DNA of 64,000 nucleotides, from assembly GCA_017541375.1 (NCBI GenBank), contig JAFXZE010000007.1, positions 62,001 through 126,000 of the forward strand, read 5' to 3'. A program made the position numbers and the translations under genes. This document shows positions 8,231 through 17,052 of this stretch, piece by piece (position 1 is the first letter of the stretch; every line of letters begins with the position of its first letter). The stretch comes from Clostridia bacterium (lineage in GTDB: Bacteria > Bacillota > Clostridia > Christensenellales > UBA1242). The notes beneath the pieces are model-generated. The model was not told the DNA's origin. It saw only the letters and a program-made list of their open reading frames with translations, and did not search any database.

Positions 8231-11200
8231 TTGAGTGAGTTAGCAAAGCAAGCCCCCAGACACAAAGAAGATTTGAGCAAAATAAATGGCTTGGGTGGAA
8301 CTTTTGTCGAAAAATATGGTGACTATTTTATGATTGTCCTCAATCAATATCACAGTAGCAATATTTCTACAAAAGAACTAAACAAAGAAACGAAAGCCAC
8401 CTTAAAAAACCTTGAAAACAGGCTAGTAAATATTAGCAAACGTAATAGGCTATTGTATATGGGCAGAATATATGGGAAATACGCTTTTGATTTGTGTGAA
8501 AATGAAGAATTTAATAAAGATGTAATCAATTTATTGGTAGGGAGAAAACAATCGTTAAAACTCTGTAAAATATCACAAAACAACTCAGAGGCTGAAAAAA
8601 GATATAAAAGAATCTTACAGCTTTTGCGTGAAATATCAAAAGACTTTAGAGAAAACGGTCAGTATGATTTGTATATAGGTTATCCATATGTATTGGGAAA
8701 AACTAAGGGAGAAAACTTTAATGTAAGAGCTCCATTGGTGTTGTTTCCTATTAGTTATGAGAGAACGGATGATGAGATAACCATTAAGCTGGATCGGTCG
8801 AAAGATGTGCTGTTTAACAATAATTTGATTTTACTTCAAAATAAGTTTTTAGGTAAAAATGATGAATTGCCCAATAATGTAATAGATGAGATAAATAGTG
8901 CAGAATTTACTCAACAAATCCGAGAATATTATCAAAGTGCGGGAATAGAACTAAATTGTGAAGATGATGTGTTTACTTTGAAAAATTTTATAGATATCAA
9001 AGCAGATGAATTTCCTTCGTTTGCAAGTGGAGAATTTAAAATCGAACCGAATGCAATTTTAGGAAAATTCTCTTTGTATTCTAGTGCTTTGCAAAGAGAT
9101 TTTAAGGAAATGATTGATGATACGGAAATAAACAGATTGCTAGATGAATTGATATCTGGTATGGATGAAGTGAATTTTTATACAGAGGAAGAGTATCTAA
9201 ATGACGTTGATATGGGGGACGAAAAAATCAGTAGTTTTTCAGAAACGAACCTCAGTTATATTAACGAACTAAATGCCTCTCAAGAGCAAGCAATATTATC
9301 TATAGATCAAAAAGATAAGCTGGTAATTCAAGGGCCACCAGGAACGGGAAAATCTCAAACAATTACTAGTTTGATAGCTGATGCTGTAAATAAAGGACAC
9401 AATGTCTTGATGGTTTCTCAAAAGAAAGCTGCTCTCGATGTAATTTATTCGCGTCTTGGTACATTATCTAATTTTGCAATTCTTTTGAGTGATGTAAAAA
9501 ACAAAGAGAATTTTTATAAACAGCTTTACAATTTGTTTATATCAAATAAAAATATAAATGATGTAAAACAGGAGTTTATTGATGTATCTTTAGGCATTGA
9601 TGAGCAGATAAAAAGTCTGGATAATATAGCAGAAAAACTATACACTGATAAGACTAACGGTGTAGAGATGTATAAGATATATCAGACTAACGAAGACAAT
9701 GAATTTAAAACAAAACAGAAAATAGAAGATGCTTTTTATAGTGTTGTTCCAGAAAATTTGATAGATGCTGAATACTCTAGTTTGTTAAAGTTGAAAGAAA
9801 AATATACTGATAAGATTACGTATCAAAAAGTTATGGAATACTATAATGTATTTACCAATGTACCATTTATAGCTGATGTAAATGGTGGGTTAAATAATTT
9901 TGCTGTAAAGCAAATGGAAAAAGATTTTGATTCATTTGTTGAGGCACAAAAGGAATTTTTAAAGAAGAACTTTATTGTTAAATTTTTTGCCCAATTCAAT
10001 CGTAAAAAAGAGTTAAAAGAGCTCTATCAAAAGTACTTTGTAAACGCAGATAGTAAAAAAACTGTATTTAATAATCCAGACTTATTAAATGAAATACCAA
10101 AGGAGTATTTTAGCTTTGAAGAAGCTAAGATTGTGTTTGATAGTTTAGATAGTAACGAAAGAAAGTATGGTAAAGCTATATTTGATATCAGCAAAGTGAA
10201 TAATGAAATAGACATAAACGATTACTTATTTGATTTTATTATTAGTAGTATAATTCAAAATTTTGAACATAAGAATAATGATGTTTTATCTAATATTTAT
10301 AATTTTAATTCCATAATTAAGCAAATAAACAAGTCTATGCAAAAGAAAAAAGATTTGTCAAAAATTCGACTAAGAAACAACCTAATTAATTCATTTTATA
10401 AAGACATTTATGAGTCCAAAAGATATTATGAGATTTGTAGGCAGGTGGAAAGCTCTAGAAAGTGGAGTGTAGCCAAGTTTTTGAAAAAATTTAGCTTTGA
10501 ACTATTTAAGGGTATAAGGATATGGTTGATGACACCAGAATCAGTGTCGGAAGTGTTACCACTAGAGAAAGGTTTGTTTGATCTTTTGATTTTTGATGAG
10601 GCATCACAGATTTATATTGAAAAAGGTATTCCAGCCATTTCGAGAGCTCGTAAAGTTGTGATTGCGGGCGATCATAAGCAGCTGCGTCCATCCAGCCTTG
10701 GAGTGGGGCGAATTGAATATAATGAAGAAGAAGAGGATGAGGAGGATGAGAGTGAAAATGCAGCCTTGGAAGAAGAAAGCTTATTAGACCTTGCTAGGTT
10801 TAAATATCCTTCTGTTTTACTAAATTATCACTATAGATCAAAATATGAAGAGCTGATTAATTTTTCAAATTATGCATTTTATGGAGGCAGGTTGAATGTT
10901 TCTCCAAATATTAAAGAACCCAGTGCTCCACCAATTGAGGTGATAAAAATCAATAATGGTTTGTGGCAAAAACGTTGCAACAAAAATGAAGCCTTAAAAG
11001 TTGTGGAGTTGATAAAATCATTTTTAATGAATAGAGAAAATAACGAATCTTTGGGTGTTATTACATTCAATAGCAATCAGCGCGATTTGATAATGGATGA
11101 ATTAGACAAAGAGTGCTTAAAAGATAAAGAATTTTCACTTATTTGCAGAAAAGAGTTTGAGCGAAAAGAAAATGGAGAAGACTTTGGATTATTTATTAAA

Positions 11201-11875
11201 AATATAGAGAATGTCCAAGGTGACGAGCGAGATTGCATTATATTTTCACTTGGTTATGCAAAGAACGAGACCGGAAAAGTGTTTAGAAATTTTGGGTGGT
11301 TAAACCAAAGAGGAGGAGAAAACAGGCTAAATGTTGCTATAACCAGAGCAAAATCCAAAATCTATATAGTTACTTCTGTATTTCCTCAAGAATTAGTTTT
11401 TGATGATCTAAAAAGTGAAGGTCCTAAAATAATGAAAAAATATCTCGAGTATTGTTATGCGATTTCAAACAAAGATAAAGACACGGCAAGACAAATTTTA
11501 TACTCATTTATAGATGAAGAAAGTAAAAATAATATCGAAATCGCTGAGAATGGTGATTTTGAAATACAAGTTTTACACGCCTTAGAGGAAGAGGGGCTAA
11601 AAGTAGATACCCAAGTGGGAGTTGGGGATTATAAGATTGATTTAGCAATACGCGATGAAAATAATAACTATATTCTTGGGATAGAGTGTGATGGAAAACT
11701 TTATTCTAGTCCTCAAGTAACGCGAGAAAGAGATATCTATAGGCAAAAGTATCTAGAGTCTCGAGGCTGGAAAATCTATCGCGTTTGGAGCACGAATTGG
11801 TGGCACAATCCCAAAAAAGAAATTGAAAACATAGTTAAAGAGTATAATTCATTGGTAGAAAATGCTAATAAATAA
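8231..11875 (+). CDS. DUF4011/superfamily I helicase with C-terminal nuclease-like domain
   Basis: This large multidomain protein is open for 1214 codons after the upstream TAG. The order is a remnant of an HRDC domain (1-45), a DUF4011-like region (~50-200, with APLVLFPISYER), then a split helicase core. The core has Walker A GPPGTGKSQT near residue 367, a Walker B-like FDEASQ near 787, YHYRSKYEEL, NVQGDERD near 994 and the motif VI LNVAITRAKSKIYI. The C-terminal ~110 residues form an MTES_1575/Vsr-like PD-(D/E)xK domain (YKIDLAI, then GIECDGK, then GWKIYRVWSTNWW). TTG 8231 is the first possible start after the stop and has only a weak GAGG upstream, so expression is uncertain. Related helicases occur in phage-defence islands, but a defence role here is inference. 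Confidence 0.8.
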   Translation: MSELAKQAPRHKEDLSKINGLGGTFVEKYGDYFMIVLNQYHSSNISTKELNKETKATLKNLENRLVNISKRNRLLYMGRIYGKYAFDLCENEEFNKDVINLLVGRKQSLKLCKISQNNSEAEKRYKRILQLLREISKDFRENGQYDLYIGYPYVLGKTKGENFNVRAPLVLFPISYERTDDEITIKLDRSKDVLFNNNLILLQNKFLGKNDELPNNVIDEINSAEFTQQIREYYQSAGIELNCEDDVFTLKNFIDIKADEFPSFASGEFKIEPNAILGKFSLYSSALQRDFKEMIDDTEINRLLDELISGMDEVNFYTEEEYLNDVDMGDEKISSFSETNLSYINELNASQEQAILSIDQKDKLVIQGPPGTGKSQTITSLIADAVNKGHNVLMVSQKKAALDVIYSRLGTLSNFAILLSDVKNKENFYKQLYNLFISNKNINDVKQEFIDVSLGIDEQIKSLDNIAEKLYTDKTNGVEMYKIYQTNEDNEFKTKQKIEDAFYSVVPENLIDAEYSSLLKLKEKYTDKITYQKVMEYYNVFTNVPFIADVNGGLNNFAVKQMEKDFDSFVEAQKEFLKKNFIVKFFAQFNRKKELKELYQKYFVNADSKKTVFNNPDLLNEIPKEYFSFEEAKIVFDSLDSNERKYGKAIFDISKVNNEIDINDYLFDFIISSIIQNFEHKNNDVLSNIYNFNSIIKQINKSMQKKKDLSKIRLRNNLINSFYKDIYESKRYYEICRQVESSRKWSVAKFLKKFSFELFKGIRIWLMTPESVSEVLPLEKGLFDLLIFDEASQIYIEKGIPAISRARKVVIAGDHKQLRPSSLGVGRIEYNEEEEDEEDESENAALEEESLLDLARFKYPSVLLNYHYRSKYEELINFSNYAFYGGRLNVSPNIKEPSAPPIEVIKINNGLWQKRCNKNEALKVVELIKSFLMNRENNESLGVITFNSNQRDLIMDELDKECLKDKEFSLICRKEFERKENGEDFGLFIKNIENVQGDERDCIIFSLGYAKNETGKVFRNFGWLNQRGGENRLNVAITRAKSKIYIVTSVFPQELVFDDLKSEGPKIMKKYLEYCYAISNKDKDTARQILYSFIDEESKNNIEIAENGDFEIQVLHALEEEGLKVDTQVGVGDYKIDLAIRDENNNYILGIECDGKLYSSPQVTRERDIYRQKYLESRGWKIYRVWSTNWWHNPKKEIENIVKEYNSLVENANK

Positions 11876-11934
11876 AAGAGTGTGCATTATGTAGTTCACC
11901 CCAAAGGGTTCACTTCAATTACACACTCTTTTTA
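11875..11934. terminator. Bidirectional terminator between convergent genes
   Basis: AAAGAGTGTG and its complement CACACTCTTT enclose a loop containing a second small inverted repeat (ACCCcaaaGGGT). It separates the plus-strand helicase from the minus-strand phosphodiesterase gene. Confidence 0.8.
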
Positions 11935-13077
11935 AGTATCTATGACTATAAGTGGCACTCGCATTTCTTCTAGAGTTAGACCTCCATGCACTCCAATTGG
12001 TGAGGGGGCTGGGTGACCGTATAGGGTAGAGCATACGATTTCGCAGTTATCTGTTGCACACAACAGATAGTCTCCAAAAGTGTTGTAAAATTCATCATGA
12101 GGAGTACCCATGCCTAGTAGGTTTTGCTCGAGAACTTGTTTGCGGGTAAACAGCCTAAATTTATCTTCAAAATAATGGTGTATTAAGCTTTCAAAGGCTT
12201 TTTTACATTCACCTTTTACGAAAAAGTTGGTTGCTCTACTACAGCCATTTGGCAAAATGTATAACATGTCTAACAGTTCGGGAAGATCGGCGACATCTCT
12301 TACTTCGCCAAGAGTTGTTTGACCATGGTCAGCAGTTATGATAAATAGAGTGTTTTTACACTCATTACACAAATTCTCCAGCTGACTATCTAGATCTATC
12401 AGCAGTTTTGAAGATTCCTCACTATAAACACCATATTTATGCATACAGTCATCAGGGAAATTATGATAGGCATATATAAAGTGATCTTCATCAAGGTTTG
12501 TTAGTGTCTTTACATAATTGCACATTTCCCCAAATGTTTCGTAGGTTACTTGAGAAGCATGAAAATCATCTCGGGCCTCTACAGGACACAGCATGTATGA
12601 TTTGGCAGTACGCTTGTTGTGTTCGGCTGTAAGATCAAGAAGATTGGTATAGGGCATAATTTTTTGAGCTACATTGTCTAGGGCTACTTTTTTACGACTA
12701 CACATATCGTTGTTTGTAAATACATTTACTGTTTGTCCCAGTGTTTTAAAATATAAAAAATGACCCCACCAGCCATGTTCTAGAGGAGTAAGACCTGTTT
12801 TAAAACTAGTGGTAGCGGGAACAGTACTACTAGGATATACTGCACTCAACTCTTGCACAAAGTGTGAGCGTAAAAAACTCGTTGGAGCCAACATTTTATT
12901 TAGAGCATATTGTCCTAATCCATCTAATAGTATTACTACTACATTTTTATAATCTTTTAAGAGATATTTATCTAGCATGGGTAATGTGGGGTGGGCTGTA
13001 TGTAAACCCCAAAATTTTGATAAAGAATTCATAACATTTACACAACAATTTGTGTAATCAGGTAAAATAGTTTTCAC
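11932..13077 (-). CDS. Alkaline phosphatase-superfamily phosphodiesterase/nucleotide pyrophosphatase
   Basis: This 381-residue protein of the type I phosphodiesterase/nucleotide pyrophosphatase family hydrolyses phosphate esters with two metal ions. Visible signatures are LLDGLGQYAL near residue 51 (metal Asp), STVPATTSFKTG near residue 83 (Thr nucleophile), PLEHGWWGH and ITADHGQTTLG near residue 247 (metal Asp/His). No signal peptide is evident, so it is probably cytoplasmic. It lies 2 nt downstream of the GGCT-like gene and is probably co-transcribed with it. The substrate is unknown. Confidence 0.85.
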   Translation of the reverse strand: MKTILPDYTNCCVNVMNSLSKFWGLHTAHPTLPMLDKYLLKDYKNVVVILLDGLGQYALNKMLAPTSFLRSHFVQELSAVYPSSTVPATTSFKTGLTPLEHGWWGHFLYFKTLGQTVNVFTNNDMCSRKKVALDNVAQKIMPYTNLLDLTAEHNKRTAKSYMLCPVEARDDFHASQVTYETFGEMCNYVKTLTNLDEDHFIYAYHNFPDDCMHKYGVYSEESSKLLIDLDSQLENLCNECKNTLFIITADHGQTTLGEVRDVADLPELLDMLYILPNGCSRATNFFVKGECKKAFESLIHHYFEDKFRLFTRKQVLEQNLLGMGTPHDEFYNTFGDYLLCATDNCEIVCSTLYGHPAPSPIGVHGGLTLEEMRVPLIVIDT

Positions 13078-13079
13078 TA

Positions 13080-13514
13080 TTACAATTGCTCCTTTAATGC
13101 TTCATCAATAAGTTTTGGATCAAAGTTTGCTTCTTTGTAAGCGGACCTTAGGGCATCTAGATATTCTTTGCTAGGTGTACCGTGTCGTAGTTTTTGTTTA
13201 GTAACATAAATTTCGCCGTGTAGTTTGGTTTTGCCATTTATTATGGCTGTTGCTTTAATTCTTTTATACAAATAGGGAAATGCTTCAAAATTTGCTAGGG
13301 TGTTGCGGTCTGCTAAAGGAAATTGCCATACTGCTACAGGGGTTCTTGCTCCACTCTTCTTTACAAGTGTGGCAATGGCATGTTCATCATATCCGACAAA
13401 TTCCATTGCATAATTATTTAGGTAACCATATCCAAGTAGCTTTGCCTGTGAAAAATATTTGCTAATTTCGCTCGCTTTGATATTAGTTCCGTATGCGATA
13501 AAAAATTTTTCCAT
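13080..13514 (-). CDS. Gamma-glutamylcyclotransferase-like (GGCT/AIG2) protein
   Basis: This 144-residue protein has the GGCT-like fold. The hallmark N-terminal YGTN (usually YGSN) is at residues 8-11. The following pattern YLNNYAMEFVGYDEHAIATL and the VAVWQF strand are typical of bacterial members. A candidate catalytic acid is the Glu in NFEAFPYLYKR, near residue 78. The family cyclises gamma-glutamyl amines to 5-oxoproline in some members, but many bacterial homologues have unknown substrates. An AAGGAG site precedes the ATG. It is the first gene of a two-gene minus-strand operon with the phosphodiesterase. Confidence 0.8.
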   Translation of the reverse strand: MEKFFIAYGTNIKASEISKYFSQAKLLGYGYLNNYAMEFVGYDEHAIATLVKKSGARTPVAVWQFPLADRNTLANFEAFPYLYKRIKATAIINGKTKLHGEIYVTKQKLRHGTPSKEYLDALRSAYKEANFDPKLIDEALKEQL

Positions 13515-13635
13515 TTTTTTACTCCTTATTTATCATTTATAACTAAATTATACAATCTTTTTTTGTAATTGTAAAATGAATTTGGCAAAAAATTAAATTT
13601 TGGGGGAGCGTAAAAAGTAACTACCATTATATCAC

Positions 13636-13664
13636 TTGACAAAAAGCAGTACATTTGCTAAACT
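13636..13664 (+). promoter_or_regulatory. Promoter of tRNA-Ser(GGA)
   Basis: TTGACA (13636-13641), a 17-nt spacer and TAAACT (13659-13664) end 8 nt before the mature tRNA 5' end. Confidence 0.75.
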
Positions 13665-13672
13665 AAAAACAT

Positions 13673-13759
13673 GGAGAGATGTCTGAGTGGTTGAAAGTAC
13701 ACGATTGGAAGTCGTGTGTGCCAAAAGCACCGGCGGTTCGAATCCGCCTCTCTTCGCCA
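13673..13759 (+). tRNA. tRNA-Ser (anticodon GGA)
   Basis: The cloverleaf is complete. The acceptor GGAGAGA pairs with TCTCTTC (one G-U), the anticodon stem CACGA/TCGTG flanks a loop with GGA, the long variable arm is typical of tRNA-Ser, the T-arm is GGCGGTTCGAATCCGCC, and the CCA end is encoded. It reads UCC and UCU codons. Confidence 0.97.
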
Positions 13760-13785
13760 GCAAAACCAAAAGTTTTGATCGAATA

Positions 13786-13822
13786 AAAAGTTGACTTTTA
13801 GACGAGTCAACTTTTTATGTTT
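13786..13822 (+). terminator. Terminator of tRNA-Ser(GGA)
   Basis: AAAAAGTTGACTtttagacgAGTCAACTTTTT is a strong hairpin with a T-run, 27 nt after the tRNA. Confidence 0.85.
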
Positions 13823-13913
13823 AATAATTATCCAGCGAACTAACTAATTTGAACTGCAAGGCTCTATTTGTTTATCTTTTACTATCCATGTTATCTCCAG
13901 ATTACGTTAATAT

Positions 13914-14588
13914 TTAATTTTTGTTTGATTTTTTATTTTGGACATATTCTATCAGTTTGATAATTGTAGGGAATAATAGACCGCCGACTGTGTTGCCTAG
14001 TGTGATAACAATGAGGCAGAGCAGAGTTTTACCTGTGTATGCACCCACAAAAGCGAAGTAAAAAGCGTCGGCAATACAGTGCTCGAACCCACATAATACA
14101 AATATAGAAACCCCAAAGAACAATGCAACCATTTTTGCTAGTGGGTTGTCGAATTTTTTATATCCATAAACAGCGACAAAAATCAATATATTACAAAATA
14201 CTCCCAAAAAGAACAAACTAAGCATGCTGTCATTTAACTTTGTATCCACAATCGCTGTGGCTGTTTCTAGTAGTCCTGAGAGCCTTGTCGCGTTTACCAT
14301 AAGAGCCATAAAAATAGCGCCAATCACATTTCCAAACCAAATCCACAATATGCGCACAATGTAGCGGGGCTTGTTGTCTAAAACATAGCAGACCTTTTCC
14401 GTAAAAAGTGAGAAATTAAAATTGAGAATAATGAAAAGCCCTACTACAAAAAACAGCGCTCCAGCAATTTTGCTTCCTGATGCTAAGAAAGCAATACACC
14501 CAAATGAAATGGACATTCCAGCAAGCATTGAAAGTAGAAATTCCCTTAGCGCTTCAAGACTAAAATCTTTAACTTTAGTTTTTTCCAT
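13914..14588 (-). CDS. Formate/nitrite transporter (FNT) family channel
   Basis: I start at ATG 14588, because AGGAGG lies 10 nt upstream; longer in-frame starts lack one. The 224-residue product has six hydrophobic segments. The FNT signature is near residue 165: LCGFEHCIADAFYF matches the CGFEH-x-(I/V)-A-(N/D)-M/A-(F/Y) pattern that carries the pore His. FNT channels move formate, nitrite, lactate or hydrosulphide across the cytoplasmic membrane. No formate or nitrite enzyme lies nearby, so the anion is not predictable. It is a single gene between the tRNA and the accessory cluster. Confidence 0.85.
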   Translation of the reverse strand: MEKTKVKDFSLEALREFLLSMLAGMSISFGCIAFLASGSKIAGALFFVVGLFIILNFNFSLFTEKVCYVLDNKPRYIVRILWIWFGNVIGAIFMALMVNATRLSGLLETATAIVDTKLNDSMLSLFFLGVFCNILIFVAVYGYKKFDNPLAKMVALFFGVSIFVLCGFEHCIADAFYFAFVGAYTGKTLLCLIVITLGNTVGGLLFPTIIKLIEYVQNKKSNKN

Positions 14589-14710
14589 ATAAATTTCCTC
14601 CTTACTCTTTAAGTATAGCACAAAGTGCCTAATAGTACATTGATTTTGAGTAAAATACAAAATCAAAAATCAATATTTAAAAATCTGTGAGGTTCATTTT
14701 TATTTGTTCT

Positions 14711-14771
14711 TGTTGCAAAAATTAGTTGGGCATGTTATACTCATGTGACGGATGTTTATGGAGGTATTATG
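14711..14771 (+). repeat. Promoter/leader cassette, copy 1
   Basis: This 61-nt unit has TTGCAA (14713-14718), a 17-nt spacer, TATACT (14736-14741), a short leader, GGAGG and an ATG. It recurs at 16764-16824 with three differences, all transitions. The copies drive two neighbouring transcription units, so the genes are probably co-regulated. Confidence 0.85.
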
Positions 14772-14927
14772 AAAAAATCTGATTTAAAAAATTTGACAAG
14801 TGATGAAAAAATGATGATAAAACTTGCAGCAGAAATGGTAGAAATTGAAAAATCTAAAAAAAGTTTTTCTGGAGACATTAATGAATTAAAAGCAGAAAAA
14901 GTTATGCGTAAAAAAGGAGGAAAGTAA
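14769..14927 (+). CDS. Small charged protein of unknown function
   Basis: The ATG at 14769 follows GGAGG by 5 nt and closes the first promoter cassette. The 52-residue product is mostly Lys, Glu, Asp and Met with no hydrophobic segment, and is probably helical (residues 10-40). It ends 2 nt before the next gene, so it is translationally coupled to the LRR/transglutaminase-like protein. I do not recognise a family. A partner, inhibitor or antitoxin-like role for the downstream protein would fit the arrangement, but there is no direct evidence. Confidence 0.6.
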   Translation: MKKSDLKNLTSDEKMMIKLAAEMVEIEKSKKSFSGDINELKAEKVMRKKGGK

Positions 14928-14929
14928 TT

Positions 14930-16618
14930 ATGGAAAAAACAAAGAAAAGAGATGATAGCAAGATTTATTTTGACGAAAATCCTGATTTATTTGGTTTGAT
15001 AAATGGCAGAAGTGATGCAGGATATGTATTGGATGAATCAAAAAAAGAAGCTTTAATTGATAAATATGAAAAGGATGGGGCTATTAGCAATGATGAGTTA
15101 GTGCGATATGGTATTTATGTTATAAAAAATGATAGTGATGTAAAAAATCTAGAAAAGTATCCAAATATTAAAATGTGTTATATTTTGGGGAATGTGAATT
15201 TTAGAGGCATTACCCCTTTAAGTGATGTAAAGGAAGTTCAATTTTGCGATTCTATTGCTAATTTTAATAAGTTTGATTGGGATGGATTTGGGAAAGCCTT
15301 TCACAATATTGAGCTTCTTGAATTTGATGGAAACCTTTCTAATTACGACTTGAGAGCCCAAAAGGAAGTAGCAGAATTTATAGAAAAATATGGTGATTCA
15401 ACATGGAGTGAAGAATTTAAGAAATATCTTTTAGTTGTAAAATGGCAACAACTTAATTTGGGAAATTCAGTTTTAGATTTATCAAAACTTCCTGTGCTAC
15501 CTAATTTAAGTAATCTTGCTTTTAATATTTGGGCTACAACTAAAAATCTTAATTTGAATAATTTTCCAAAACTAAGGGTGTTAGTTCTTCCATATGATTT
15601 AGTAACAAGATTTGACAATATAGTAGGACTTGATAATTTTTTACAAAAAAATAAAAGATTTATAGCAAATGATGTCAGCTTTTCATCTAATGATGCTATT
15701 TATAGTTTATTTAAAGGAGATTGTAGGATAGGGGCAGTTTCATTTCTTAAACTATTCTATAATTTACCTGAAGAGGAACGCGAAGAATTAAGGAGAAGAG
15801 TATTTAATACTAAAAAAAGAATTGATGATCCATCTATTATTATGGAAAGCAGTGACAATGGAGATATAAGTGTCAAACAATTGCTAAAAGCCACGCTAGG
15901 TATTGAATTAAAGGCGAAGGAATTATGGAATCCCAAATCGAGTGATATAGAAAACATTGCTACTATATATACTTATTTAAAAACCCATTTAACTTATGAA
16001 TATGAAGAAATGCAAGATAGAGATTTTATAAATACATTTAAAGAAGGAAAAGGAATTTGCTTGGAAATGTCTAGACTTTTTGAAATAATGTGCAATATAA
16101 ATGGAATTAATATGGAAACTCAAATGTGTCATCTTATAGGACCAAATTCTTTAGAAGCGCCTTGGGGTAATCATGCAATAAATAAATTACATTTTGTTGA
16201 TCCTAAAACTGGGAAGGAAGGTGTTTATTATTTTGATTTAACAAGTGACTGTTTTGAGAAGAATACTACATTAAAAGCCTTTATGCTGAATGCGCCAGAG
16301 TTAATGGGAAGCAAAGTTAGAGCCGAGAACTATGGAATTATTTTACTAAATAATAAAATGAAATACTATAATTTTATTATACAAAAATTAAGTGATAGAG
16401 GGAAATTGAAAAGTAAAGCAGGTGAAACTGCAATTTCAAGAAATAATGTATTTAGTAAAATATCATCTATCCTTAAACACCAATTTATTATATTGCCTCA
16501 ACTGGAAGGTTTTGATACTCCAAGTATGCAAGCTGAATTAAATAAAGCAGGCATCCTCGATCTTCCTAAAAAAAACATTATGGACGACAGCAGTAAATCG
16601 ACTAATATAGTAAGATAA
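14930..16618 (+). CDS. LRR-like protein with transglutaminase-like domain, cytoplasmic
   Basis: This is a 562-residue protein. Residues ~70-235 contain leucine-rich stretches (LPVLPNLSNLAF, LNLNNFPKLRVLVLP) resembling irregular leucine-rich repeats. Residues ~340-450 resemble a transglutaminase/papain-like fold, with candidate triad Cys in GKGICLEMSRLFE, His in WGNHAINKLHF and Asp in YYFDLTSD. There is no signal peptide or membrane segment, unlike the secreted LRR/transglutaminase protein at 24074. It is co-transcribed with the preceding 52-residue protein under promoter cassette 1. It may act as a protease, peptidase or crosslinker; the substrate is unknown. Confidence 0.65.
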   Translation: MEKTKKRDDSKIYFDENPDLFGLINGRSDAGYVLDESKKEALIDKYEKDGAISNDELVRYGIYVIKNDSDVKNLEKYPNIKMCYILGNVNFRGITPLSDVKEVQFCDSIANFNKFDWDGFGKAFHNIELLEFDGNLSNYDLRAQKEVAEFIEKYGDSTWSEEFKKYLLVVKWQQLNLGNSVLDLSKLPVLPNLSNLAFNIWATTKNLNLNNFPKLRVLVLPYDLVTRFDNIVGLDNFLQKNKRFIANDVSFSSNDAIYSLFKGDCRIGAVSFLKLFYNLPEEEREELRRRVFNTKKRIDDPSIIMESSDNGDISVKQLLKATLGIELKAKELWNPKSSDIENIATIYTYLKTHLTYEYEEMQDRDFINTFKEGKGICLEMSRLFEIMCNINGINMETQMCHLIGPNSLEAPWGNHAINKLHFVDPKTGKEGVYYFDLTSDCFEKNTTLKAFMLNAPELMGSKVRAENYGIILLNNKMKYYNFIIQKLSDRGKLKSKAGETAISRNNVFSKISSILKHQFIILPQLEGFDTPSMQAELNKAGILDLPKKNIMDDSSKSTNIVR

Positions 16619-16763
16619 TAAAAACAAGTCAAATAATAAAGATTGAAAGGCAAAAAGGTATATTTTTGAAATGAGAACACCTAGTGAATTGCCAACCAAT
16701 ATCCATGTAGATGATATTATTGAGCCAACTAATTATTTTAATTGTATTTAATACGTTATTCAA

Positions 16764-16824
16764 TGTTGCAAAAATTAGTTGGGTATGCTATACTTATGTG
16801 ACGGATGTTTATGGAGGTATTATG
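16764..16824 (+). repeat. Promoter/leader cassette, copy 2
   Basis: TTGCAA (16766-16771), a 17-nt spacer, TATACT (16789-16794), leader, GGAGG and ATG match copy 1 at 58 of 61 positions. It drives the helicase unit. Confidence 0.85.
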
Positions 16825-17052
16825 GAATATAGGGGCATTGTCAAAAAAATATATTTACCAAAAGAAGTGAAGAATGGGCAGGAAGTAGATGATTTACACA
16901 AAACAAAAATTGGTTTTATCGTAGAAAGTAATGGTAAATTATTTAAAATTGAGATGAAACTAAATAATTCTAATTGTAAGATTTACAAGGGAGACAAAGT
17001 AAAAATCAGCGTGGAAAGGAAAAAAGTCGCTATAGAGGTGGATAATGAGTAA
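16822..17052 (+). CDS. Small protein of unknown function upstream of helicase
   Basis: The ATG at 16822 belongs to promoter cassette 2, with GGAGG 5 nt upstream. The 76-residue product is basic and beta-rich (MEYRGIVKKIYL, then KIGFIVESNGKLFKIEMKL, then GDKVKISVERKKVAIEV). This could be a small OB- or SH3-like barrel, which is an inference from the strand pattern only. It overlaps the helicase start by 8 nt, so the two are translationally coupled and perhaps act together. No family is recognised. Confidence 0.6.
   Translation: MEYRGIVKKIYLPKEVKNGQEVDDLHKTKIGFIVESNGKLFKIEMKLNNSNCKIYKGDKVKISVERKKVAIEVDNE

Noticed and set aside
16671..16751. 26-codon ORF between the LRR-transglutaminase gene and promoter cassette 2
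   Set aside because: Short, with no clear ribosome-binding site and no family; it may be a remnant or chance ORF.
14711..16824. Direct repeats as transposon ends
   Set aside because: The 61-nt units are promoter/leader sequences in direct orientation with no transposase, target-site duplication or inverted ends.
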